Positions 47,286 to 59,040 of a stretch of 64,000 nt of DNA are shown here, in pieces. The stretch's first letter is position 1. Each line of letters begins with the position of its first letter. The translations under genes and the position numbers were made by a program. Location of the stretch: assembly GCA_963989385.1 (NCBI GenBank), contig OZ022503.1:86897138-86961137 (forward strand), given 5' to 3'. Below the pieces are notes generated by a model. It worked only from the letters and a program-made list of their open reading frames with translations, was not told the DNA's origin and ran no database searches. This DNA is from Ctena decussata. Taxonomy: Eukaryota > Mollusca > Bivalvia > Lucinida > Lucinidae.

Positions 47286-49278
47286 TCCACCCCGCCCCCC
47301 TCCCCCCCCCACCCCACACACGCACACATACGCTTTATAGTATATCAGCATATCAGTCAACAATACGATGTTTTATTCTTTTATTTATAACGCGAGCGCC
47401 ATCGCCCGCCAAGAGTCGAAGTTGGTCACTCAATTAATATAATACGTATAGCAGCGCAGTCAGTTTCAATTGTCACAATGCGTTCATGGAAAGAAAATCA
47501 ATTTTCTTGGAATAGTATATCCTATTATAATTATTTATTTAAGCAACGACAAATGCCTCTATAATCAAAGAGCGAAAGGAAGGGAGAAATCTACCAAGCA
47601 CAAATATATACTCTCAGGAGCCCTTTAGGAAGTTACAACTACTTGCATTTGTACGGAAACGCACGAACAGAAATGCAACCATCATGCAACCGCAGAGTGC
47701 CTCATGCAAGACAGAAGGCGATAAATCGTGCGAATATTGTACGACCATGTAACACTTGACTTGAGTTTGCCCTTCTGTTATCTTCAATGGCTGAAACAGG
47801 TTTTTTTTAAAACGGACTCGAAGGCCTCACCGCTACTTGTATTGCTGATCATTGCTCGTCAGATTGCCCCCCTAGTCTCTCGATTGCTCTTAGATTGCAT
47901 GCGAATTTCCAACTAACGCGGTTACTTATATTGGTACGAGCTAGCAGATGTGCCTGTGTTGTAATTTACGACGCAGGTATCCTGAATATACGGCAGTATT
48001 GCAGGATAAATGAGGCCAACAGCTAGAACCGATTTTAAAAATGAAGTGAATATCCTATTAAGAAGTCAATATCCTATTATGGAAGCATCCATCACTTTTT
48101 ATTTGTTTATATGGCCAATTGATTTGATACATGCTGTTATCGTGTCCTACTTCACAAATTAATTATCTTCGGAGTATCTAAAGAGTGTTATTTTCTTATA
48201 CCAAGGACCAAGGCAATGCAGTTATGTTGAATGATATAATAATTACTTAAAGAAGATTTTTGTTAGTCTTTTTAGATCTCTTACGTTTCACCCATACATG
48301 CATAACCAAAATGTGAAAAATCTGTGCATATAATTCTGTCCATAGCTGTGTCACGTTTATGCCCGAAAAACTGTTTGATACGATGCAATGAGCTGATCAA
48401 ATAACACAGGAAGTTCCACCATAACAAACCTTAGCTCTACAATGGTATCAAGGGGACGAGAACAGAGATAATGTACACACCAAACATCACAACGAAAAGC
48501 AGGACAACCAGTCCTCTTTCCCTAACGACGAGAACTTTTCCATGATAACGGTTTAATTTCTGTTTCTTTGTTTTATTTTTGATTTTAATGATAGAGTTTA
48601 AAATTGTTCACTGAAAACAAAGCTTAGCTAAAGGAAGCTGTTTTACCCTTTTTCGCTTAGAGTCATACAAACTTGCCATAGCGACAAGAACCTTAGCTGA
48701 GTTTGGCTTCCATTCTTTTGGGCTGTTTCGGCTTTTTGTTGGATTCTGCATCGAACATCTCTTTCCTGATGCCCTTGTCTGTCGCTTTTCTCGAGACACA
48801 GGGGTTGAGGTGGCTCGACTGCGGGCGCCTGCGCTAGCGAGTTGATACGTAGGCGTCTCTTACCTGATGTTTGTAGCTAATGTGTCCCGCGAAATGCGGC
48901 ATTAAGTGTTAAGTGTTAAGAGAGGGGTGTTCGTTGCCTGTCGAGACCTGCCCATCATCTCTTTTCTTTCAAATTTTTGGGATTTAGCGACGCTGAAGAA
49001 GTTACATTGTAAATACAGAAACGCGCGTCTGTCGCACTAAAATAGGTATTGTTAGGATTATATTAAACTTTATACATTGCAGACTGCAGTTCTGAAAGAT
49101 TCAAAAAGCATTTAAAATGCGTTAACTTTTATGAATCGCAAAATTGGTACCGCTGTGTTTAAGAAACAACAACAACAACAAAAAAATATCACCGTCCACA
49201 TGGCATGTGCATATACTAAATGTCACGCATTCCGGTGATAACAGTACTGTTGATGAAATGGACAGTATATGCAGTTAT
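47286..49278. other. Intergenic; low-complexity start
   Basis: 47286-47330 is C-rich with CACACA. The rest has no recognised gene. AATATCCTATTA is duplicated near 48048 and 48069. An (AAC)n run is at about 49167-49180. Confidence 0.4.
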
Positions 49279-49386
49279 CCCTGCGGGCATATGACGTCGA
49301 AAAGACGTCGTGCGGACGTTAATGCGACGTCATAACGTCGCAACAACGTCCGTGTAACGTCATTTCGATGCAATGTGCCTGCTGGG
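49279..49386. mobile_element. Palindromic CAGCRGGCACA-family MITE
   Basis: CCCTGCGGGCATATGACGTC at the left and GATGCAATGTGCCTGCTGGG at the right, with nested ACGTCGTGCGGACGTTAATG and CGTCGCAACAACGTCCGTGT arms. Confidence 0.7.
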
Positions 49387-50349
49387 ATTTGTATTCATGC
49401 TCTGGCTCTTTGGTCTTTTTACGAAATACAGGAATCCAGGGGGAATCACGCTTTAAAAGCCATCGGATATGTAGATGTAACCAACTAACACAATGAAAAT
49501 GAAATGTAAGATGTGTAGAAGAGATTCTGCAATCACTCAATTAAACAGAACTATAGATGCTTTACCAGACCATGTTCACTTCTGACTGGATACACTGTTT
49601 GAATCCTCTTAAATCCAATAAACGTATCTGGGAAGATGTTATACGGATTCCAAACTTGATTTAAGATAAGAACCGAACCTGCGTGACATATCACGACGTT
49701 CAAGTGATTTGTCTAAAACTGAGACACCGAGTCATCTGAACTAAGTCAAATTGCTATTCAGTTTTTTTAAATATATATATTAGATGCTCATGAATTCTGG
49801 TCATGCTCGACATTCCCAACACTAATGTTCTGCTTAACGAACCGAGACACACGGTTACCTGTTCGATACAAATGCGTATTATACTTAGAAAGCTTTAAAT
49901 TGTATCATTACTGGATTGTTATTAAACCAGATTTATATCCCTTGTACCAACTTTATATATGACTACAATTAATTATACTGCTCTTATGTAAAGCTATTAT
50001 TTATCAGCCTCTACTGAAATTAAAGAAATATACTGACACAAACAAGAAACTTCCGCTTAACATTAGTGTAAGCATGCAGGCATTTCATTCAACTATTCTA
50101 TTTCAATAACGCCGATCATTTAGCAATGGTATACAACATACATAAATCAACTCAATGAACATAGGCACAAGTGACAACTTCGCAAGCACCGGTACCTAAA
50201 TTTTGAAAGTCAAAGAATCAATATCTCATGTGTTCTTCATGTTTAAACCATCGCGGCACTTCCCAGCATCACCGAGTAGACACGCTGCTGAAATTTATGA
50301 GTGCTAGATGCATCTTTTACTATCACGAACTCTGGCTTAAATCTATTAC
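49387..50349. other. No feature seen
   Basis: AT-rich intergenic sequence. Confidence 0.35.
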
Positions 50350-51950
50350 GCGTCAGATCCCTAAGTGTCCGGCACCCCTTACTGTCCGTCTTTTTTTTTC
50401 TCTAAAAGAGTCAGTATAGTAAAAAAAAACTCATTTTTAAAGGCATAATTAGTTAATATTTAACACAAAGTGAAAATACTCAAAGTCGAACTTTGAAGAA
50501 GAATTGTCGGACGTTTATGGACGACTCAAAGGTCCCTTAATGTCCGACAACTCTAAATGTCCGACAAGGTGAAAAGCGATATAAGTGTTGGTTATAAGAG
50601 TAAAAAAAAAAAAAAAAAGATGACCATAGAATAACAGCAATAATAATATACACATAATGACAGAAAATGTGTCAAGTTCGTTATTGATCACAGATAAAAA
50701 TCAGTAAAACATTTTTAAGTGTCAGACAAAACCGTTATAAATGCATATTGACAACTTCGTGAAAAGAATACGCAAAAAAATGATAATAATAAAAAAAAAA
50801 ATCAGAAAGTAAGCAAGCTGACTAACAGGATATGTAGAACATTTCGGGACATGTGCCCATAAGTATCCGAAAATGTATGAATCTATATTCAATATTCGAG
50901 TTAACTAGAAGTGCGAAACATATTATTTTTTATTTTGTTTATTTTTAAAGACACTTTCGTAAATTATTGATTACTGTTTTGAATTAGAATATATTATGAT
51001 TTAGAATCTAAGGCAACCAAAATGACGGGAACTATATATGGTAAGCTCAAAACTAATAAAACATAATGTATTCAAGGGCTTGCAGATTCTTAGTTTTTTT
51101 TAACTAATAGGAAAGTGAGCAAATCCATCATAAATACATACATGTATATAGTAATAATTTTAAACAAATGAGTAATCAAAACTACTAAAATATAATAATA
51201 AAGTAGCAAAAACGTAAAAAAGAAATTAGAATTTGTCGGGCATTTAGGGAAATCTGTCCGTAAGTGTCCGACAGTTTATGAATCTATATTAGAGTGAGCT
51301 GTAACTGTTAAAAACCCCTAAATATGACCCTTTTATGAATCTATATTAGAGTGAGCTGTAACTGTTAAAAAACCCTAAATATGACCCTAACGAGCTAAAA
51401 TAGACGATACAATAAAGGAAATTTGATAGATTATTGACTACTGGTCTTATAATTTTATCAGAATATATTATATAGTAAAAAGGAAAACTTTGGGAAAACA
51501 AACATCTGGCAAATTGCATTTGGTGTGTACTGAGAGTAAGACAGAAGCTTAGGGTTTCTGAAACTTTTACCACCATAAAGTAATAATGTTGTACAAATTT
51601 TTCTAAATACTCAAGATATAGCAAGAGATGAAAACAGAATCTGTAGAATGTTTAGTACATGTGTCCCTAACTGTCCGACAACGTATAAATCTATATTCAA
51701 GTCAACTACAATTAGGAAGCCCATTAAAATGACCATTAAAGTTGAAATAGACAGACTGAGTATACTTAAGACACTTTGTTAAACTAGCGACTACCGTTCT
51801 GATATTTTGTATTGGAATATACCTACTTATAATAAACTTAGGAAGAACAAAATGCCGGGGAAAAGTACTTGGTGAGTACAGAGAATACTTGGAAGGGAGA
51901 TACAATTCTTAGGGTGTCTAACAATATCAGGAAAGTGAGAAAACCATTAC
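50350..51950. repeat. Degenerate satellite, period about 405 bp
   Basis: TGTCCGACA-type phrases followed by TATGAATCTATATT recur near 50875, 51278 and 51683, with similar companions (GTTAACTAGAAG, TGACCCTAACGAGC, GAATATATTATA). A recent 57-bp duplication sits within it at 51276-51390. Confidence 0.6.
51276..51390. repeat. 57-bp tandem duplication
   Basis: TATGAATCTATATTAGAGTG with GAGCTGTAACTGTTAAAAA and TAAATATGACCCT appears twice in succession with one length difference. Confidence 0.9.
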
Positions 51951-52074
51951 AAATGTTTGTTTAGTAATCATTACGGGCGCAAATAATTTAAATACACAAA
52001 ATATAATGGCAAATCCAATTTATTCTTATCAAAATAAATTCAAAACTTTGAATAATATTTTTTTTCGTCAAAGA

Positions 52075-52530
52075 TATATGTGCAACTGTGCAAGCTATAG
52101 TATCAATATTTGATATTCATGTTGGTTACAACTTGCTGTATCGTGGGATTGAGACTCAGCCTTTTTCTGCTTACTCTCCCTTTTAATTGTCTTTCCTTAC
52201 TTTAAATAAAGCAATTTTTCGTAACTGGTTTCACAGCAACCCTTCAAAGTATAAGATTCATATTTGGTATACAGATTGATAATGACTTGCTCTATTATGG
52301 GATTGCTATCCAGCCTTATCCAGTTTATGCTTCCTAGGTTTGTTTCATTTTCTGTCTCTCCATACTTTGGATAATGAATTTTTTAGCCAAGATTTCTGCG
52401 CAGCCATTGCAATTTAGATTAGTTTTATTTGGTGCGGAGGTTGATAATAACTTGTTGTATCATGGGATTGAGAAACAGCTTCCTGCTGCTTATTTTGTTC
52501 AATAAATTTTCCGATTTTCTTCCTCTCCCT
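52075..52530. repeat. Three degenerate tandem units of about 160 bp
   Basis: Each unit carries a TTGGTTACAACTTGCTGTATCRTGGGATTG-like block (starting near 52120, 52280 and 52440), then CAGCCTTWTYCTGCTTA, TCYCCATACTTT and GATTTCYGCGCAGC. The 107-codon frame at 52429-52752 begins within the last unit and is probably fortuitous. Confidence 0.65.
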
Positions 52531-55106
52531 ACTGCAATTGTTCCTAACAGATTTCACAGAACACTTCAAAATAGACAATCAGCTCTTTCTCTCCATGCTC
52601 CATCTAATGAACGTAACACCATTGTAAAGCGAAGGGTGGGGATAGTCGGATTCTCGGACAGTGTTTTAGTAAAACGTGGCCAAGGTGAACCCGGCTTTCA
52701 GTTATCTGCCTTAATTTCATTTTTTTTTTCGTTTTGTCATTATCGTACATAAGAACAGCCAATTTAAATGAAAACGATGTCAAAATGACGAACGGTTATG
52801 GAAATGTGAAAGTTCTAAAGTCGTTAATTTAATTCAAAGGGCGATCATTTAATAAAGCTGAGACTTATTTTGCTTTCTCATTCATTCTAAGTTTTTTTAA
52901 GCTTTTTTTTTCGACGTTTCTGACACTCATTTAACACAAAACGTGTTTCATGTTGTGGTGAATAAATTGCTACTGAGGATGAAAACCCTCTTTTCACATT
53001 TGGTTCGATAAACCTTTTGGCTATGGAGAAAAATTAAAACGGTTGCAATTTCATGTGTGCGAGACGTTGGGGAAACATTTGTTTCATTTCGTTTGGCTGA
53101 CAATTTATCAGTTTAAAAGATACAGAACCTTATAAAAAGGATATTTCGTTTTTGAGTCGGTATACATGTCCTTCATGCTTGAAACTGATAGTTAGCTGGG
53201 TGTTAGCAACTATGAATATGTCCCGCTGAGCCACCTAGGCAACATCGGTATGAGAATAGAAATATAAACAACAACGTTACTAAATTCAAACACTGTTCGC
53301 CTGTAAGAGATTATCGGAGATAGCGGGGAATCCCCATGATTGATTGCGTCGGTAGCTTGGTTGGCTAAACATCGTGGCGGATAGTGTCCTTATGAGGGAT
53401 TTTGCTGATAAATAAAGTGATTTAAAGACACGTTGAAAAACAATTATACAAAACAGCAGCCGGTTAAAATAATCGTAAATACTGTTTTAAGCTGAAGTAA
53501 AAAGAAGAGTAAAGTTATGAGTATTATTCATTTAAACATTCTGTTTCTGTATATACAATGACTCGCACCGAAATAAATGCAATATGCAGGTGAAAAACTT
53601 CGCCGGAAAAGCGCACCCTGATGTTTTTGTACTTTGCCATTTTCACTTATTCTCTGAGAAATGATGTTAAACGTAGTGGACTGACGTAAAAACCCAGCGT
53701 GAAAATTAGGTTCAGGTAGGCAAACGAAAGAATTGTGAATTTGTATTGTTTTGTATATGTACAGTAATTTGAATAAAATATTGTTTACGCTTAAGAATTG
53801 TCGTCGTATATGCTTGTCCGAAGGTTCGTCACAAAGGTTATTTTAAACTCTGAGAAATGGAGCTAGACGGAGTGGGTAAACCTTGTTGACGAGAGCAACA
53901 ATGATACCAAAACAGTTTAGTACATAGCTCAGATAAGTTCTATGTGCTGGAGGCGAGCATATGTATTGAGATGTGTATTTATCAGAGTTTACAGCTTATT
54001 GCTTGGAAAGTGAAGTACTGGGCAATAAAGTCGCACTGTCGCGACAGAAATGTTCTTGTATACGTTTAGAAGTGAACATGTTTAACTGGAATATATACGG
54101 CAGTGTCAAGCAAGCAATAGATTCCGTTTATCACAATCATTGACTATGAAACGTTTGTATAAGCGCCCCATTTTTTAAATGTTAACTTTAGACTAGGTCG
54201 GGCAATATGGTAGTCTTATAAATACATACATTCATACATACATACATACATACACATACATACATAGTCGCTCTACCAAAACGCAGGATTTTTGGTAAAG
54301 TCGTCTGAGCTTTCTTGCTTGCTGTGACAGTATTCGCAGCAGACAAGTGTGGCCAGGATAGCTTCACTTGGATGGTTACTGAGTATTTCTTTGCATTTTA
54401 AAATATTCTGTACCGCCATGTTATGATTTTTTGTATAGTAAGACTCTTTTGTTGTTCACATGTATTTTAAACCTGAGAATATTGAATATATTTGGAATTC
54501 TGAGTAGCCCACACTTGTTTCAAGGTCGCCTCAATTGGGGTAACCTTTCAATTTTTTCCTCTGTCCTAGCTTTAGGCAGATAACAGGTTAACACCCTTGT
54601 TAGTCACTCACTCTTCTTCATATAAAATAATTCACAGATTCAAAACCATGCCCACTCTACACAGATATACATCCCTCCATTAAATGCAAGGTAAAATCAC
54701 GGACTTATATGGGACATTGAACACGTGCAATTTTGTTTGTAAGGCCACGTCACGTGCCTAGTCGTCGTAGCATTAGCCAGTTTACCTTATCAGGTGACTT
54801 TTGAGTGACCTTCTGGGTCTGGCTCGGAACTGTGCATAAGTAGACAGGAAGCGTCGTTCTGCTAACAACAAAAAATGCAATAAGTAATTTAATATGCTAG
54901 TGCGTTTTCTTTGCAAGGTTATTACTCTGAACATTGAGATTGAATATCCAATTATTGTGAATATCCTTAGACTTGGATAAGTCAAAGATGTTTCAAAGAT
55001 GTTTGCTAAACGGCAAACAGTGCTCTGATCAGACTGCTTCGGAAAATCAGAAGAATCCGAACTAGGTATTTTATTTTTTTCTAGGCTAATTATGTTCCAA
55101 TTTTCT
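52531..55106. other. Intergenic; (CATA)n microsatellite at 54223-54264
   Basis: The only clear element is the CATACATACATACATACATA run. A segment near 54065-54190 (GTGAACATGTTTAACTGGAA, CAAGCAATAGATTCCGTTTA, ATGAAACGTTTGTATAAGCG) recurs near 62780-62900, so an unnamed dispersed repeat is present in both places. Confidence 0.5.
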
Positions 55107-55273
55107 GAGCTCCAGTGAAGAAGGAGTAACATATATAATACAGTGAAACTATTTTCTTATTTCCCAATGAAAACATATGTTTTGACCCCTCATTAGAACC
55201 ATCACAACATATGTTTATGGAAAAATAAGGAAAATTTTCCCATTAATATCCCGCTTACTCCTTCTTATCCGGG
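55107..55273. mobile_element. Diverged copy of the 343-543 MITE
   Basis: GAGCTCCAGTGAAGAAGGAG and CTCCTTCTTATCCGGGGATC are inverted ends. The interior shares AACATATGTTTTGACCCCTC and CACAACATATGTTTATGG with 343-543. Confidence 0.7.
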
Positions 55274-55567
55274 GATCTGGTGCAATACCTGCAATAACAT
55301 TCACCTTTTTCAACTAATTATAAAACGAGAGTGTGATGTTACGACAATAATAAGGACAATAATCACAGCAATGACCGGGTTTTGACATGGAAATTAATAA
55401 TTAAAACAACTATTTCAGTCAATGACGCATTCTTAGCAAGTATTATCAGGTTACTAATTACTTCTAAGACATCTGAAACTCGAATCCTCTATTAATGCAT
55501 TTTTTTAAATTTTGTTTTGTGATGCATAGTTGCGGCCGTCTAGCCCATCTTTGCGTTAATTTGTACA
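55274..55567. other. No feature seen
   Basis: Short AT-rich spacer. Confidence 0.3.
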
Positions 55568-55627
55568 AATTAAAATCTAAAAAAAAGTTCCTTCAAGAGC
55601 AGAGAAAACATACAGAAGTAGGAACAT

Positions 55628-55672
55628 GGGCAAGACTACGTAGTTTCGACTAAAAAGCCTCGTCAGTGACCC
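55628..55672 (-). ncRNA. Type I hammerhead ribozyme, dimer unit 2
   Basis: Minus strand: GGGTCA, CTGACGA, stem II GGCT/AGTC (one G-U pair) with a four-base loop, GAAA, ACTACGTAGT, the cleavage site GTC, then TTGCCC. Stem I has one C-U mismatch. Confidence 0.82.
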
Positions 55673-56006
55673 TGACAATATCTGGCGACGAAACCAGAAA
55701 AAAGCATAATGTAATTTCTTAATTTTAATTGGCAGTCGATTCAAAGACTGATTAGTTCCAAAAGGATCCAAACAATATAAAAGACGATGATCTAGAATGA
55801 TAGTCTAAATCGATCTCAAATTTTAGATTTCTCAGAATCTATCCTCTGATCTCAAAGGATGTGAATAAAATATAATCTGCACTATGGAAGATGTACGGGG
55901 AGACGTTTTACGGCCGCCACACGGCACAACACCAGCTGCAGTGAGGTGAAATTAAAACTTAAAAAGTTCCTTCAAAAGCAGAAAATACATACAGAAGTAG
56001 GAACAT

Positions 56007-56051
56007 GGGTCAGACTACGTAGTTTCGGCTAAAAAGCCTCGTCAGTGACCC
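56007..56051 (-). ncRNA. Type I hammerhead ribozyme, dimer unit 1, best copy
   Basis: Minus strand: stem I GGGTCA pairs perfectly with TGACCC. The core is CTGACGA, stem II is GGCT/AGCC with a TTTT loop, then GAAA, stem III ACTACGTAGT and the cleavage triplet GTC. No deviation from the consensus is seen. Confidence 0.9.
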
Positions 56052-56310
56052 TGACAATATCTGGTGACGAAACCAGATAAAACATACTGTATTTTCTTAA
56101 TTTTAATTGGCCAGTCGGTTCAAAGACTAATTAGTTTCAAAAGGCTCTAAATAATATAAAAGACGATGATCTAAAATAATAGTCTAAATCGATCTCAAAT
56201 TTTAGATTTCTCAGAATCTATCCTCTGATCTCTAAGGATGTAAATAAAAAATAATCTGCACTATGGATGATGTACGAGGAGACGTATTACGGCTGCCACG
56301 CGGCACCAGA

Positions 56311-56704
56311 CACACGATCACGACAGTTGTACTGCAGATGAGCCGTCTTATCTCGGTCAGCAATATGCACAGCTCGATATTTGATCCGTCGGGTTGTTGA
56401 TGTGAAAAGGACATATTTTCTTGACCCCTTTTTCTTGATCACAGTGAACACCTTTGATCACCTGTGCTCTAGGTCCTATCGTTTGTGCTGTATACGTCTT
56501 GTTTGTTCTTTGTGTCATTGAAAGTCTATGATCTGTACATATGCTTTTCTTCAGCATCTTCATAGGTATTTGACTCCGTGATAAACAAATGAATCAACTG
56601 TTAACAGAAGCATCTGAACATGACCCTTTCGTACTCTGCAGGGCATCTTCATTTTTCTTGTCCAATTCTCATTACGATGGCCCCAGGGCCGCAACAGAAC
56701 GAAT
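56311..56704. other. No feature seen
   Basis: Unique-looking spacer between the ribozyme dimer and a minisatellite. Confidence 0.3.
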
Positions 56705-56830
56705 CCATAAGATGCATATCCTGGCAATGATCTGTGTGTGTTCTCTCCATAAGATGCATATCCTGGCAATGATCTGTGTGTGTTCTCTCCATAAGATGCA
56801 TATCCTGGCAATGATCTGTTCGTGTTCTTT
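56705..56830. repeat. 42-bp minisatellite, three units
   Basis: CCATAAGATGCATATCCTGG plus CAATGATCTGTGTGTGTTCT starts at 56705, 56747 and 56789; the third unit carries TTCGTG for TGTGTG. The unit length is a multiple of three, so frames stay open on both strands with 14-residue repeats, but no gene context is visible. Confidence 0.92.
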
Positions 56831-56867
56831 CCAATTCGCCGAGGATGGTCTGTCGATTATAAGGTTC

Positions 56868-56978
56868 TACCCAGCAGACACACAAGGCTTAATCAACTTG
56901 AATCAACCTTGATTCAACGTCGTTACGTTGAATCAAGGTTGATTCAATGTTGATTCAACCTTGTGTGCCCACTGGGTA
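56868..56978. mobile_element. 111-bp near-perfect palindrome, CAGCRGGCACA-type termini
   Basis: TACCCAGCAGACACACAAGG and CCTTGTGTGCCCACTGGGTA are inverted ends. The centre AACGTCGTTACGTT is flanked by paired TTGATTCA/TGAATCAA runs. It should fold into one long hairpin. Confidence 0.85.
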
Positions 56979-58838
56979 GGTGAATCCAGCACTGCCTGTT
57001 GTTGTACGCGTATGTCGACAATCGATCCCTGTCCAAGAGGCACAGCAATTCGATACGTCATAGCAACGTCGATGCAACTAGGTAATCAGATGTGTATCAT
57101 TCTAGCATCGGAGCACTGGCTAGTCAAAGCCTTAAATCTTACAATTCGATGCTGTTTATTGACTCAGCTTTTCGTAAAGTCGCTGTGGGTAATGTGTGCG
57201 TTCCGTTAAAAGTAAGCATTGGACATTTGCCTTTTCCACAAAAATATTCATGTATTAAGATTCTCTTGGATTCATAGATTATTTGTCTGAACAGGGAAGA
57301 GAAAACGCATAAGGCATGGATGCGCTGGCTGATATGAGTCATCTGTTCGCACAAGCTGAAGTTTCCTTATCAAGTGATGTATTTTTGTTGCATTTCCTGC
57401 AGTGGTATTTTCAGTTTGACTAGGTATATTTATTTCTCTTTTTTCCGCCTCATGGTTGTTTAACTCATTAATGCATAGCTTCCCATAAATAGGACATAGA
57501 CAACTGTAAAGACTCCGCAAGACGCGGCAGCTGACGAGAGTCTTCACTATTTGCATAAGACAAATTGGAATTTCGGCCAAAAAGATAATAAAAAAAATAT
57601 ACACATAAACTAAACCAGGCATTCCCTCATTAATAAATGAAGTCTATCTCTTTGACAAGGACAAAATAGTCCACTAAGCATACATGGGTAAACACCTGTT
57701 CGAAGAGTGAAACAATGAGCTTACTGTAATCATACTGGTCCTATAAGGTTTTTCCTTAAAACTGGTCTACCCTGCATCTTAGCTTAGTTCTGTCGCGATA
57801 CTTAGAAATTGCAAGACATCTTTCAATCCGTTATCTGATTTATCTGAACAAACTGACAATAACAGATGGTTTCTCTTAAGATCAACTGGACTATTGTGTA
57901 CACTCGTTTGGCTTATTCACCACATTTTTGGAAAAGCCAACCGCTCGAGAACAATTATTCTTTCTGGAAAGTGTCTCATCTTTCACATACAGTAGTCAAC
58001 CTGAAGAAGGTAGGCAAAGCTTCAAGATTAGGGTAAATTCCTTCGAACGTGTATCCATACATCATCAATATCGCAGTCAGAAACATCTTTCAGACATCGT
58101 TTAAAATCTTTCTGCATGTAGCTGATCGCTGCAGGATGATACAAACTACAATACACCCATTGTCGTTTTCTTGTCGATTCCAGTGTGCCAGTAATGATCC
58201 CAGCAGCTAAGGGGTTTAGCCTTTTACCAGGGGCCTGCTGTTATGGGTTTGATCGAACCCACGGTGAGTCGGTTTTTAGTTGTTGTTTTTTAGCTCTGCA
58301 TCAGTGTCTGCAGTATTTACCATTGACCTTCCCCATTTCTTATAATAGAGATTTTATTTGGTTACATGCTCTTATATGATGTTTTTCTCTGCTATTTCTT
58401 GTGTTTTGAACAATATCGAATTTTTTAAGTTCTTGTTAAATCAGTTTCTAGTCCCCAGTGGTTATTTGGCTGCTGACAATTCTAAGGTTTTTATCCCTCG
58501 TTTGAGACTTTTTCCCTGTTGCTTTGGTAATCATTTGTTTTGTGCCTTCCTGTCATGTTTGTAAGGTCCAATCACCGCCTGGAGTTAAAGATGACTAAAT
58601 ATTCAAACAGAGTAAAAAGAAAAGGCCAGTTTTAGCAGTTTTATGGCGCAATGTATGTTTATCAAAACATAAAGTATTTTCATCGACAGTTAAGGAACAG
58701 CCGCTGCTTATATTTAGTACTACGGGTACCTTCTTTTAGTCAGAGTTGACACTCGTTCAGAACGAAGGAAAACCTGAAAAATACAAAGTTGCTTCCTTTC
58801 CTTGTAGTTTTTCATCTTGAACAGTATGCCACATCAGC
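56979..58838. other. No gene recognised
   Basis: Several frames of 60-116 codons overlap on opposite strands (for example 57272-57622). None has a domain I know. A tRNA-like fragment around 58195-58262 was considered and rejected. Confidence 0.35.
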
Positions 58839-59040
58839 AAATTTAAAGAGTAACTACACTTCAGGAACTGACTGAAACAGACCCCAAACCCTATCCCCAA
58901 CATCTAAGGGAATGATTGACAAAGACATCCCAACAAACAATAAATTACAAGTGATAATCCGAGTCAGCAGCTCTTTCCCAAATAGGTGGCAACTCAGCTA
59001 TCTTCATTGAACTAAATAATTTAGACCAACAGAAGGGTCA

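Larger units (their letters stand above)
55568..56310 (-). mobile_element. Tandem dimer of ~379-bp hammerhead repeat (candidate retrozyme)
   Basis: Two head-to-tail units on the minus strand, each with one hammerhead ribozyme; equivalent ribozyme positions are 379 bp apart (55628 and 56007). The unit reads ACGTCTCCYCGTACATC, TAGTGCAGATTAT, GGATAGATTCTGAGAAATCT, TGAACCGACTGGCCAATTAA, GGTTTCGTCACCAGATA, the ribozyme, TATGTATTTTCTGCTTTTGA and TTTTAATTTCACC. The element end (TTTTAATTTG on the minus strand) coincides with that of the monomers at 9632, 47285, 60885 and about 62660. There is no open reading frame. Tandem non-coding repeats with hammerheads, able to give unit-length circular RNA after self-cleavage, are the definition of retrozymes; mobilisation in trans by a PLE is inferred. 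Confidence 0.82.

Noticed and set aside
52429..52752. 107-codon frame as a gene
   Set aside because: It starts in a degenerate tandem repeat, ends in a T-rich run, and shows no family resemblance.
58195..58262. tRNA gene
   Set aside because: A GGGTTTGATCGAACCC T-arm-like hairpin exists, but D-arm and acceptor pairing are missing.
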